A DNA stretch of 64,000 nucleotides from assembly GCF_041080675.1 (NCBI RefSeq), contig NZ_CP163520.1, forward strand, positions 5,952,001 through 6,016,000. Reading direction: 5' to 3'. This stretch comes from Streptomyces sp. cg36 (GTDB lineage Bacteria > Actinomycetota > Actinomycetes > Streptomycetales > Streptomycetaceae). The notes below the pieces were generated by a model that did no database searches, was not told the DNA's origin, and saw nothing but the letters and a program-made list of their open reading frames with translations. Positions 17,847-25,574 of the stretch are shown in pieces (the first letter of the stretch is position 1; each line of letters begins with the position of its first letter). The translations under genes and the position numbers were made by a program.

Positions 17847-20693
17847 ATGACGCGCACCGGGCGGACGACGGCGGACGCGCCGCGGTCCGGCGTGACCGCC
17901 GCCGCCGTCTTCCTGCCCTCGGGGCTGCCGCGCGAGGGCCGGATCGCCTTCTGGGACCCGGCGGGCGGCCCGCGCCCGCAGGCCGCGGACGGCGAGCCCG
18001 GGGCGCCGGGCGCGGAGGAGACCACCGAGCTGACGGTGGTCGCCCGGCACGGCAGCGGCGCCCGCAGCCGGGTCGTGGCCGCCCGCACGCTGCCCGTGGT
18101 GGAGGCCCTGCCCCTGCTGGTGCGGGCCCGGTACCACCCGGCCGCGCACCCGGCGACCGCCTGCTGGGGCGCCGCCGCGCTGCACGCCCTGCACCTGGTG
18201 GCGCGCGGCCGACTGCTGCCCGGCCTGACCGGCACCGACCACGACGCCTGGCGCGCGGGCCCGCTCGACGCCGACGACATCGCCCAGCTCCGGGCCATCG
18301 CCGCCGCCATGCCCCACGAGGCGTACGCGACGCCGGTGCCCGGCCGCCGTCCGCTGCGGCTGCCCGAGCCGGAGGCGCTGGTGCGGGCCTTCCTGGACGC
18401 GGTCGCGGACGGCCTGCCGCGCACCCCGGCCGCCGCCCACGCCGTGGGAGCGCCGTTCGCCGCCGCCGGGCCCCAGCACCTGCCGCACGCGCGCGCGTGG
18501 GCGGCGCAGGCCGCGGCGGGCATGGACGCGGGCGTACGGGTGTCGCTGCGGCTCGACCTCTCCGGGTACGGGCTGTTCGACACCGACGACGAGGCGGACG
18601 CCCGGCGGGCGGGCTCGGCGATCGTCCAGGTCCACAGCCTCGCCGACCCCACCCTGGTGGTCGACGCGGCCGGACTGTGGGCGGGGGAGCGGGCGGAGGC
18701 GTTCGGCCCGCGCGCGCGGATCGACGCCCTGCTGGCGCTGCGCCGCGCGGCCCGCGTCTGGCCTCCCCTGGGCGGACTGCTGGAACGGCCGGTGCCGGAC
18801 GTGCTGCCGCTCACCGAGGAGGAGCTGTACGACCTGCTGGGCGCGGCGGCGACCCGGCTCGACGCGGCGGGAGTGCCGGTGCACTGGCCGCGCGAGCTGG
18901 CCCGCGACCTGACCGCCACCGCCGTGGTCCGCTCCGCGCCGGGCTCGGCGACCGACGGCACCTCGTTCTTCGACGCCGGTGAACTGCTCACCTTCAACTG
19001 GGAGTTGGCCCTCGGCGGCGAGCCGCTGAGCCGGTCCGAGATGGACGAGCTCGCCGAGGCGCACCGCCCCATCGTGCGGCTGCGCGGCCAGTGGGTGGTC
19101 GCCGACCCCGAGCTCGTCCGCAAGGCGCGCAAGCGCGACCTGGGCCTGCTCGATCCGGTCGACGCGCTCTCCATGGCGCTGACCGGCACCGCCGAGGTCG
19201 ACGGCGAGACCGTCGAGGCGGTCCCGGCCGGGGCCCTCGCCGACCTGCGCGACCGGCTCACCGAGGGCCCCCGGCCCGCCGCGCAGCCACCGGGCCTGAC
19301 CGCCGTCCTGCGCGACTACCAGCTGCGCGGGCTCGCCTGGCTCGACCTGATGACCTCGCTCGGCCTGGGCAGCTGCCTCGCCGACGACATGGGCCTGGGC
19401 AAGACCGTCACCGTGATCGCCCTCCACCTGCGCCGCGCCCGCAGCGAGCCGACGCTGGTCGTCTGCCCGGCCTCGCTCCTGGGCAACTGGCAGCGCGAGA
19501 TCGCCCGGTTCGCCCCCGGCGTGCCGGTGCGCCGCTTCCACGGCAGCGCGCGCAGCCTGGCCGGAGTCGAGGGCGGCTTCGTCCTCACCACGTACGGCAC
19601 GATGCGCTCCAGCGCGCCCCGGCTGGCCGAGCACGCCTGGGGGATGGTCGTGGCGGACGAGGCGCAGCACGTGAAGAACCCGTTCTCGGCCACCGCCAAG
19701 GCCCTGCGCACCATCCCCGCGCCCGCCCGGATCGCCCTCACCGGCACCCCGGTCGAGAACAACCTCTCCGAGCTGTGGGCCCTGCTCGACTGGACGACAC
19801 CGGGGCTGCTCGGCCCGCTCAAGTCGTTCCGCGCCCGCCACGCCCGGATCGTGGAGAACGGGGAGGACGAGCACGCGGCGGAGCGCCTCGCGCGGCTGGT
19901 CCGCCCCTTCCTCCTGCGGAGGAAGAAGTCGGACCCGGGCATCGTGCCCGAGCTGCCGCCGAAGACCGAGACCGACCACCCCGTGCCGCTCACCCGCGAG
20001 CAGGCATCGCTGTACGAGGCCGTCGTCCGGGAGGCGATGGCCGAGGTGGAGGCCGCCGAGGGCATCGCCCGGCGCGCCCTGATCATGAAGCTGCTCACCG
20101 CGCTGAAGCAGATCTGCAACCACCCGGCGCAGTATCTGAAGGAGACCGCGCCCCGGCTGCCCGCCCGCTCCGGCAAGCTCGCCCTCCTCGACGAACTCCT
20201 CGACACGATCGTGGCGGAGGACGGCTCGGTCCTGGTCTTCACCCAGTACGTGGCGATGGCGCGGCTGCTCTCCGCGCACCTCACCGCGCGCGGGGTCCCC
20301 TCCCAACTCCTGCACGGCGGGACGCCGGTGGCCGAGCGCGACCGTCTGGTGGACGCGTTCCAGTCCGGCGAGGTGCCGGTCTTCATCCTCTCCCTGAAGG
20401 CCGCGGGCACCGGTCTCAACCTCACCCGCGCGGGCCATGTCGTCCACTACGACCGCTGGTGGAACCCCGCGGTCGAGGAGCAGGCCACCGACCGCGCCTA
20501 CCGGATCGGCCAGACCCAGCCGGTGCAGGTCCACCGCCTGATCGCCGAGGGCACGGTCGAGGACCGCATCGCGGACATGCTCACCGCCAAGCGCGCCCTG
20601 GCCGACGCGGTCCTCGGCTCCGGCGAGAGCGCCCTGACCGAACTCACCGACCGGGAACTGGCCGACCTGATCTCCCTGCGGAGGGCGGCATGA
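17847..20693 (+). CDS. SNF2-family DEAD/DEAH-box ATPase with SNF2-associated N-domain
   Basis: The 948-residue protein has an N-terminal half rich in Ala/Arg that ends in a SNF2-associated domain (around LLGLLDPVDALSMALTGTAEVDGE). The Swi2/Snf2 motor follows: LADDMGLGKTVTVIALH (Walker A Lys about 518), VVADEAQHVKN (about residue 604), ALTGTPVENNLSELW, then the C-terminal helicase lobe with FQSGEVPVFILSLKAAGTGLNL and DRAYRIGQTQ. Such motors translocate on double-stranded DNA. The stop codon overlaps the ATG of the SWIM gene (ATGA), so the two are translationally coupled. GAGGGGAGGTGACC gives the ribosome site. Confidence 0.92.
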   Translation: MTRTGRTTADAPRSGVTAAAVFLPSGLPREGRIAFWDPAGGPRPQAADGEPGAPGAEETTELTVVARHGSGARSRVVAARTLPVVEALPLLVRARYHPAAHPATACWGAAALHALHLVARGRLLPGLTGTDHDAWRAGPLDADDIAQLRAIAAAMPHEAYATPVPGRRPLRLPEPEALVRAFLDAVADGLPRTPAAAHAVGAPFAAAGPQHLPHARAWAAQAAAGMDAGVRVSLRLDLSGYGLFDTDDEADARRAGSAIVQVHSLADPTLVVDAAGLWAGERAEAFGPRARIDALLALRRAARVWPPLGGLLERPVPDVLPLTEEELYDLLGAAATRLDAAGVPVHWPRELARDLTATAVVRSAPGSATDGTSFFDAGELLTFNWELALGGEPLSRSEMDELAEAHRPIVRLRGQWVVADPELVRKARKRDLGLLDPVDALSMALTGTAEVDGETVEAVPAGALADLRDRLTEGPRPAAQPPGLTAVLRDYQLRGLAWLDLMTSLGLGSCLADDMGLGKTVTVIALHLRRARSEPTLVVCPASLLGNWQREIARFAPGVPVRRFHGSARSLAGVEGGFVLTTYGTMRSSAPRLAEHAWGMVVADEAQHVKNPFSATAKALRTIPAPARIALTGTPVENNLSELWALLDWTTPGLLGPLKSFRARHARIVENGEDEHAAERLARLVRPFLLRRKKSDPGIVPELPPKTETDHPVPLTREQASLYEAVVREAMAEVEAAEGIARRALIMKLLTALKQICNHPAQYLKETAPRLPARSGKLALLDELLDTIVAEDGSVLVFTQYVAMARLLSAHLTARGVPSQLLHGGTPVAERDRLVDAFQSGEVPVFILSLKAAGTGLNLTRAGHVVHYDRWWNPAVEEQATDRAYRIGQTQPVQVHRLIAEGTVEDRIADMLTAKRALADAVLGSGESALTELTDRELADLISLRRAA

Positions 20694-21979
20694 GCACGCT
20701 CCCGACGTCCCGCCACGACGACCGGCGCCGCACCTTCCCGCCCCTGGGCGCCCGTTCCGAGGCCACCGGCACCTGGTGGGGCGGCGCCTGGGTGACGGCG
20801 CTGGAGGAGCTGGCCCTGGACCCGGCGCGGCTGGCCAGGGGCCGGGCCTACGCGGCGGGCGGCCACGTCGACGCGATCACCGTCACCCCCGGCCGCATCA
20901 CCGCGTACGTACACGGCTCGCGCCCCCGCCCGTACCGCACCCAACTGCGCCTGCGCACCCTGTCGGACGAGGTGTGGGAGGACTTCCTCGACGGCGCGGC
21001 CGAGGACCCGGCCCACATCGCGGCGCTGCTCGACAAGGACCTGCCGCACACCCTCGCCGACCGGGTCGACCTGCTGCCCGGCCCCGGCGACCTGGTTCCG
21101 GACTGCTCCTGCCCCGACGACGGCTACCCGTGCAAGCACGCGGCGGCGCTCTGCTACCAGACGGCCCGGCTCCTCGACGAGGACCCGTTCGTGCTGCTGC
21201 TGATGCGCGGCCGGGGCGAGCAGGAGACGCTCGCCGCACTCACCCGCCGCAACAGCGCCCGGATGGCGGTGGAGCGGCACTCGCCCGCGCCCGACCTGCC
21301 CACGGTCGCCGCGCGCGAGGCGGTCCGGACCGGTGCGCGGCCCGCGCTGCCGCCCCCGTTCCCGGCCCCTGAGCGGCCGGGCCACCCGCCCGCCCCGCCC
21401 GCGATGCCGGGCGCGCCCGACCCGCTCGCGCTCGACCTGCTGGCCAGCGAGGCGGCGGCCCGCGCCCACGCCCTGCTGACCACCGGGGAGGACCCGGTCG
21501 CCGCCCTCTCGACCTGGCAGGACGCGGTGCGCCTGGCCGCCGCCCACCCCGGCTCGGGCATGACGTCCACCACCCGCGCCCTGTACGCGGGGCTGTGCCG
21601 GGCCACCGGCCGCACCGCCACCGACCTGGCCCGCGCGGTGGCCGCCTGGCGGCAGGGCGGCTCCGCGGGACTCGACGTCCTCGAAACGCCCTGGGACCCT
21701 CCGGCGGGTCCCTTCGACCGCGCCCGTCCGGCTCTGGCCGCCGCCGGCCACCCGGGCTTCCGCCCCTGGCGCAACCAGCTCTCGGCCCCCACCAGCCAGC
21801 TCCGGTACGGCCGGGACGGCCTCTGGTATCCGTACGAGTCCGACCCGGGCCGCGACGACTGGTGGCCCCGGGGGAGGCCGACGCGGGATCCGGTGGAGGC
21901 GCTGGAGATACGCCCGGGCGCAGACACGGCCCCGGACCGGCCGTCGCCTGCCGGGCCGGCCCCCTACGACCTGTCCTAG
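20690..21979 (+). CDS. SWIM zinc-finger protein
   Basis: The 429-residue protein has a SWIM finger CSCPDDGYPCKH (about residues 139-150, pattern CxCxnCxH), which binds zinc and usually DNA or protein. Before it is a conserved GTWWGGAWVTALEELALDPARL-like N-terminus, broken here by few changes. The C-terminal half is Ala/Pro-rich with a region of helices (DPLALDLLASEAAARAHALL). Genes pairing a SNF2 motor with a SWIM protein recur in Actinobacteria, and the two products likely act as one DNA-remodelling complex. Start overlaps the SNF2 stop. Stop overlaps that of the convergent DUF2293 gene. Confidence 0.88.
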   Translation: MSTLPTSRHDDRRRTFPPLGARSEATGTWWGGAWVTALEELALDPARLARGRAYAAGGHVDAITVTPGRITAYVHGSRPRPYRTQLRLRTLSDEVWEDFLDGAAEDPAHIAALLDKDLPHTLADRVDLLPGPGDLVPDCSCPDDGYPCKHAAALCYQTARLLDEDPFVLLLMRGRGEQETLAALTRRNSARMAVERHSPAPDLPTVAAREAVRTGARPALPPPFPAPERPGHPPAPPAMPGAPDPLALDLLASEAAARAHALLTTGEDPVAALSTWQDAVRLAAAHPGSGMTSTTRALYAGLCRATGRTATDLARAVAAWRQGGSAGLDVLETPWDPPAGPFDRARPALAAAGHPGFRPWRNQLSAPTSQLRYGRDGLWYPYESDPGRDDWWPRGRPTRDPVEALEIRPGADTAPDRPSPAGPAPYDLS

Positions 21980-22686
21980 GGGCGGCGGGCGCGTCCCGGA
22001 CGACCTGCTCCAGGGGCTGCGGAGCGCTCCGGTGGGGCCGGTCGGCCCGCCGCCCAGGCCCGCAGGACCGCCTCGATCCGTGCCGCCACGCGCGCCCGTG
22101 CCCGGTTGCGCGGCACCCGGGCCATCAGCAACTCGTCGTAGGGCGTGTCCAGATGGCGTACGGAGGCGCGGACCGCCGCCGTGACCGCGTCCGCGTCCAG
22201 GGCGCGCCCCGCCGCGCTGCGGCCCACCCGGCCGCTGCCCCGCACGGAGGCGTGCACGGCCACGTCGTGGGCGCGTCCGGGCGGACAGCCCGGGAACAGC
22301 CGCAGGATCTCGGCCTCCAGGGCGGCCGTGAAGCGGACGTCCTCGGCGGCACGACGCAGCGCGTCCCGGGCCCGGCGCCGTGCGCGGGCCTCGGCGTCGG
22401 CGAGACAGCGCCGCTCGGCCACGGCCAGCGCCGCCTCCTCGACGAGGACGCCCTGGCGTTCGTAGCGGCGCCGACGGCGGTTGAAGCGGACGACGACGGC
22501 GGACAGCGCGCTCTCCTCGCGCGCGCGGCGCGTGAGGGCGTGATCGCCCCGGGGCAGGAACACGAGGTGGCCGAGGTCCGCGCAGTCCAGACAGCGCGGG
22601 CTGCCCGTGTCCAGCACGAGACGGGGGAGCGGGCCGGTGTCGCAGTCGGCGCAGCGGTGGCGCCTGCGGGGCTCTATGACGAGCAC
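21976..22686 (-). CDS. DUF2293-domain protein with N-terminal zinc ribbon
   Basis: The 236-residue basic protein begins with two CxxC pairs (Cys12/Cys15 and Cys32/Cys35), a likely zinc ribbon. A long Arg/Ala helix follows (RRARDALRRAAEDVRFTAAL). The DUF2293 core comes next, with FPGCPPGRAHDVAVHASVRGSGRVGRS and HLDTPYDELLMARVPR. Proteins of this family are thought to be nucleic-acid related, but have no assigned function. Its stop codon (TAG, minus strand) overlaps the TAG of the SWIM gene by three bases, an unusually tight convergent end. Confidence 0.85.
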   Translation of the reverse strand: MLVIEPRRRHRCADCDTGPLPRLVLDTGSPRCLDCADLGHLVFLPRGDHALTRRAREESALSAVVVRFNRRRRRYERQGVLVEEAALAVAERRCLADAEARARRRARDALRRAAEDVRFTAALEAEILRLFPGCPPGRAHDVAVHASVRGSGRVGRSAAGRALDADAVTAAVRASVRHLDTPYDELLMARVPRNRARARVAARIEAVLRAWAAGRPAPPERSAAPGAGRPGRARRP

Positions 22687-22723
22687 GGCGGACGCGGCGG
22701 CCGGCCGGACGCGGGCTTCGGCC

Positions 22724-22981
22724 GCCCCGGAGAGTCTGAACGGCCCAGGAAGTGTGCGCGGCCCAGGGAGTCTGAGCGTGCCGGAGAGGGGGACCGGCGC
22801 ATAGCGTGTGAGCGCCCCAAGGAGCGAGCACGGCCCAGAGGGCGTGACCGGCCCAGGGAGTCTGAGCGCCCCGAGGAGTGTGAGCGGCCCAGAGAGCGTG
22901 ACCGGGGCAAAGGGCCTGAGTGGCTCAGGGAGTGCGACCGGCTCGAAGAGCGCGAGTGTTCCGGTGGGTGCGACGGCAATG
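22724..22981. repeat. 18-bp tandem repeat array, about 14 units
   Basis: Units with consensus close to GGCCCAGGGAGTCTGAGC start every 18 bases at 22724, 22742, 22760, 22778, 22796, 22814, 22832, 22850, 22868, 22886, 22904, 22922, 22940 and 22958, with decay towards the end. Because 18 is a multiple of three, both strands read open as hexapeptide repeats (RPRESE-like on plus, SLGRSxS-like on minus). Neither reading is joined to a convincing start. The array fills the intergenic space between divergent DUF2293 and DUF7873-like genes, so I regard it as non-coding. Confidence 0.85.
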
Positions 22982-23063
22982 TGCGGGCCTCCCTCTCCTC
23001 CGTATTCCGTCCCCCTCCCTTCGATCCCTCAATAATCGTTGGGGCAAACCGTGTTGGCATTGC

Positions 23064-23069
23064 TAGCGT
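23064..23069 (+). promoter_or_regulatory. -10 box of a leaderless promoter
   Basis: TAGCGT ends seven bases before the GTG at 23077, and no ribosome site is present. TTGGGG at 23039-23044 could serve as -35 with a 19-base spacer. Confidence 0.6.
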
Positions 23070-23076
23070 TCATCAC

Positions 23077-23811
23077 GTGGCGAAACTCAATCAGATCATC
23101 GCAGTCGAAAAGGGAATCAAGTCGAAGTCCCACCAGGACCTGACGTCCGCTCATCACGGGTTGCAGAAGCCCGGTTTGCTGTCGGGCATCTCCCGGACGT
23201 ATCAGCCGAAGGACGAGGAGGGCGAGCAGCTGCCGCCCGAGTCGACGCTGGTGCAGATCAAGGCGGAGGACGTGCTGCGCGAGACCGCGGCGACGCTCAC
23301 CCGGCTGTTCGATGTGACCGCCACCAAGGACTGGGCGAACTGCGAGGCGCGAGCCGACGTCACCGTGGACGGGCGGGTGCTGGTGAGCGGTGCGCCCGTC
23401 TCGTACCTGCTCTTCCTGGAGAAGCAGCTGACGGACATCACCACCTTCGTGCGCAAGCTGCCGGTGCTCGACGCGGCCGAGTCGTGGGTGCAGGACCCGT
23501 CGACCGACTCCTGGAAGACCGAGCCGGTCAGGACGCTGCGGACGAAGAAGGTGCCCCGCAACCACGTCAAGGCGGAGGCGACCGAGAAGCACCCGGCGCA
23601 GGTCGAGGTGTACTACGAGGACGTTCCTGTCGGGTACTGGACCACCGTGAAGTTCTCCGGCGCGCTGCCCGCCCGCCGGGTGAACGAGCTGCTGGCCCGG
23701 GTGGAGAAGGCGCAGCAGGCGGTCAAGTTCGCCCGTGAGGAGGCGAACGGGATCGACGTCACCGACCAGCGCGTGGGCGACGCGATATTCGGCTACCTCT
23801 TCGGCCAGTGA
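23077..23811 (+). CDS. conserved actinobacterial protein (DUF7873-like)
   Basis: The 244-residue soluble protein opens VAKLNQIIAVEKGIKSKSHQ and contains LLSGISRTYQPKDEEGEQLPPE, VSYLLFLEKQLTDITTFVRKLPVLD and VEVYYEDVPVGYWTTVKFSG. This sequence type is common in Streptomyces as a hypothetical protein. I link it to DUF7873 from memory and with caution. The central part may be a substrate-binding or phage-derived fold. No function is known. GTG at 23077 is chosen although the frame stays open far upstream through the repeat array, because conservation begins here and a leaderless promoter fits. Confidence 0.75.
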   Translation: MAKLNQIIAVEKGIKSKSHQDLTSAHHGLQKPGLLSGISRTYQPKDEEGEQLPPESTLVQIKAEDVLRETAATLTRLFDVTATKDWANCEARADVTVDGRVLVSGAPVSYLLFLEKQLTDITTFVRKLPVLDAAESWVQDPSTDSWKTEPVRTLRTKKVPRNHVKAEATEKHPAQVEVYYEDVPVGYWTTVKFSGALPARRVNELLARVEKAQQAVKFAREEANGIDVTDQRVGDAIFGYLFGQ

Positions 23812-23830
23812 GCGGGTAGCGTCAAAGACT

Positions 23831-23859
23831 CCCCGGTGGTGACCTTTTCACCGTCGGGG
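23831..23859 (+). terminator. imperfect hairpin after the DUF7873-like gene
   Basis: A stem 23831-23842/23848-23859 with two central imperfect pairs and loop CCTTT begins 20 bases after the stop codon. A second stem-loop (23905-23914/23918-23928, one bulge) follows. Confidence 0.55.
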
Positions 23860-23939
23860 CGCGCGAGGAGCGCGAAGCTGAAACTGAAGTTCGTCGTGAA
23901 TGAGCGGCTCCGCGGGACGCGGAAGCCGTCGTCAATCTC

Positions 23940-24131
23940 AGACTATTGCTCCAGACTCAGCATTCGCCGCCGATCGCCGGATCGACCGGGCCCAGGCCCC
24001 GGTGCGTCGACATGCCGGTTCGAATCCGGCCCGTGGAGCTCGATCCGCGGTGGTCCAAAGGCAGGGCGCGGCGACATGAGACTGACCTGGGTTCTCAAGC
24101 GTGCCGGCGTGTGCAATTCGGTGGCATCACC
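23940..24131 (+). ncRNA. circularly permuted tRNA-like RNA
   Basis: Read in order, this intergenic DNA gives: anticodon-stem 3' strand CGTCG (24005-24009), variable loop ACAT, T arm GCCGG-TTCGAAT-CCGGC (24014-24030), acceptor 3' strand CCGTGGA (24031-24037), a six-base linker, acceptor 5' strand TCCGCGG (24044-24050), TG, D arm GTCC-AAAGGCA-GGGC (24053-24067), G, and anticodon-stem 5' strand CGGCG (24069-24073). The acceptor pairs at 7 of 7 positions and the anticodon stem at 5 of 5, each with one G-T wobble. T8, A14, R15, G18, G19, A21, T54, T55, C56 and A58 are all present, and the 15-48, 26-44 and 8-14 tertiary partners fit. Flanking hairpins (23985-24003 and 24077-24097) carry complementary loops CCCAGG and CCTGGG. 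Outer segments can pair (23945-23949 with 24113-24117; 23975-23980 with 24104-24109). Position 33 is not T and no anticodon loop is closed, so it need not decode. Ends are approximate, and a two-piece-tmRNA-like or regulatory role is possible. Confidence 0.6.
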
Positions 24132-24133
24132 CA

Positions 24134-24164
24134 GGGCCCGGAGGCCGGCTATGCCTCCGGGCCC
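24134..24164 (+). terminator. strong hairpin after the tRNA-like RNA
   Basis: A perfect 11-bp stem (GGGCCCGGAGG at 24134-24144 with CCTCCGGGCCC at 24154-24164) and a nine-base loop follow the tRNA-like element. It would define the 3' end of that transcript. It may also act on the opposite strand. Confidence 0.75.
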
Positions 24165-24188
24165 GCTCCCGCTCCCGTTCGCGTTCAT

Positions 24189-24207
24189 GGAGGGGATTCC
24201 CCCCTCC
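24189..24207 (-). terminator. terminator of the aminotransferase gene
   Basis: GGAGGGG (24189-24195) pairs with CCCCTCC (24201-24207) around a five-base loop, about 40 bases beyond the stop codon on the minus strand. Confidence 0.5.
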
Positions 24208-24248
24208 CCGTCCCGGAATTCCGCGCGTACGCGGGCGCTCTCGCCCGG

Positions 24249-25460
24249 CTACTGCCGGTATCCGCTCAGGAAGCGCCCGATGCGGCTGATGGCCGCGTCC
24301 AGGTCGTCGGCGTGCGGCAGTGTCAGGATGCGGAAGTGGTCGGGGCGCGGCCAGTTGAAGCCGGTGCCCTGGACGACCTGGATCTTCTCCCGCAGGAGCA
24401 GGTCAAGCACGAACTTCTCGTCGTCTTCGATCGGGTGAATCTTCGGATCGATCCGGGGGAACGCGTAGAGCGCGCCCTTCGGCTTCACACAGGACACCCC
24501 GGGGATCTCGTTGAGCTTCTCCCAGGCGCGGTCGCGCTGTTCGCGCAGCCGTCCGCCGGGCGCGGTCAGCTCCTTGATGGTCTGACGGCCGCCGAGCGCC
24601 GCCTGGATGGCGTACTGGGCGGGCGCGTTGGGGCACAGCCGCATGGAGGCGAGCATCGTCAGGCCCTCCAGATAGCTCTTGGCGTGCTGCTGGGGACCGC
24701 TGACGACCAGCCAGCCGGAGCGGAACCCGGCCACCCGGTAGGTCTTGGACAGTCCGCTGAAGGTCAGCACGACGAGGTCCGGGGCGAGGGCGGCGGCGGT
24801 GTGGGCCACGGCGTCGTCGTAGACGATCTGGTCGTAGATCTCGTCCGCGAACACCATCAGCTGGTGGCGGCGGGCGAGATCGAGGATGCCCTCGATGATC
24901 TCCTTGGGGTAGACCGCGCCCGTGGGGTTGTTGGGGTTGATGATGACGACGGCCTTGGTGCGGTCGGTGATCTTCGCGGCCATGTCGTCGAGGTCCGGGT
25001 ACCACTCGGCCGACTCGTCGCAGATGTAGTGCACGGCCTTGCCGCCCGCCAGCGTGGTGACGGCGGTCCAGAGAGGGAAGTCGGGGGCCGGGATGAGGAC
25101 TTCGTCGCCGTCCTCCAGGAGCGCCTGCACGGCCATCGAGACCAGCTCGGAGACGCCGTTGCCGAGGAAGACGTCGTCCACGGAGACGTCCGGCAGCCCC
25201 ATGGCCTGGTAGCGCTGGGCGACGGCGCGGCGGGCCGAGAGGATGCCGCGCGAGTCGGTGTAGCCGTGGGCCCGCGGGAGCATCCGGATCATGTCCTGGA
25301 GGATCTCCTCGGGCGCTTCGAAGCCGAAGAGGGCCGGGTTGCCGGTGTTGAGGCGCAGCACGCTGTGGCCCGCCTCCTCCAGCGCGTTGGCGTGCTCGAT
25401 CACCGGGCCGCGGATCTCGTAGCAGACCTCGCTCAGCTTGCTCGACTGCCGGAACTCCAT
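24249..25460 (-). CDS. PLP-dependent aminotransferase (AlaA/AspC type)
   Basis: The 403-residue fold-type I aminotransferase has GNPALFGFEAPEEI and FLGNGVSELVSMAVQALL near the cofactor pocket. IINPNNPTGAVYP is the Asn contact. FADEIYDQIVYD carries the Asp that binds the pyridine nitrogen, and SGLSKTYRVAGFRSGW carries the Schiff-base Lys (about residue 241). The sequence resembles the alanine-synthesising AlaA group more than classical aspartate enzymes, but substrate choice is inferred. ATG at 25460 is selected because the preceding in-frame residues are non-conserved. It is divergent from an HxlR regulator, with operators between them. Confidence 0.9.
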   Translation of the reverse strand: MEFRQSSKLSEVCYEIRGPVIEHANALEEAGHSVLRLNTGNPALFGFEAPEEILQDMIRMLPRAHGYTDSRGILSARRAVAQRYQAMGLPDVSVDDVFLGNGVSELVSMAVQALLEDGDEVLIPAPDFPLWTAVTTLAGGKAVHYICDESAEWYPDLDDMAAKITDRTKAVVIINPNNPTGAVYPKEIIEGILDLARRHQLMVFADEIYDQIVYDDAVAHTAAALAPDLVVLTFSGLSKTYRVAGFRSGWLVVSGPQQHAKSYLEGLTMLASMRLCPNAPAQYAIQAALGGRQTIKELTAPGGRLREQRDRAWEKLNEIPGVSCVKPKGALYAFPRIDPKIHPIEDDEKFVLDLLLREKIQVVQGTGFNWPRPDHFRILTLPHADDLDAAISRIGRFLSGYRQ

Positions 25461-25516
25461 GGCGTGGCCCTCCCGCGTTGCCCAGATCCCTCTGGTGTGA
25501 CTTCCCGTACTTCCGT

Positions 25517-25552
25517 ACTTGGTTTTACCAAGTGGACGCTTGGAAAGTCCAA
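25517..25552. promoter_or_regulatory. two inverted repeats in the aminotransferase/HxlR intergenic region
   Basis: ACTTGG-TTTTA-CCAAGT (25517-25533) and TTGGA-AAG-TCCAA (25540-25552) sit side by side. The second overlaps the -35 box of the regulator promoter (TTGGAA at 25540-25545). They share the TTGG/CCAA half-site and are probable autoregulatory sites of the HxlR protein. Confidence 0.6.
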
Positions 25553-25567
25553 CATCGTGTCTAGACT
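25540..25567 (+). promoter_or_regulatory. leaderless promoter of the HxlR gene
   Basis: TTGGAA (25540-25545), a 16-base spacer and TAGACT (25562-25567) are followed seven bases later by the ATG at 25575. No Shine-Dalgarno sequence is present. Confidence 0.7.
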
Positions 25568-25574
25568 GCGTCGC

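Noticed and set aside
21595..23811. 738-codon frame running through the 18-bp array into the DUF7873-like gene
   Set aside because: Conserved sequence begins at GTG 23077 with a leaderless promoter. The upstream part is opposite DUF2293 and then only repeat-derived.
23909..24037. Ordinary-order tRNA using TCCGCGG at 23909 as 5' acceptor
   Set aside because: It would be 129 bases, has no D arm, and position 8 is G. The permuted order fits far better.
24014..24045. Attachment-site remnant of an integrated element (tRNA 3' end)
   Set aside because: No integrase, second copy or foreign genes were found nearby.
23940..24120. Permuted group I intron around the tRNA-like element
   Set aside because: The flanks are too short and lack the pairing AGACTA/TAGTC core and G-binding site, although one AGACTA occurs.
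23812..24133. Two-piece tmRNA
   Set aside because: No tag reading frame or pseudoknot set was recognised, and a real D stem is present, which tmRNA lacks. Kept only as an analogy.
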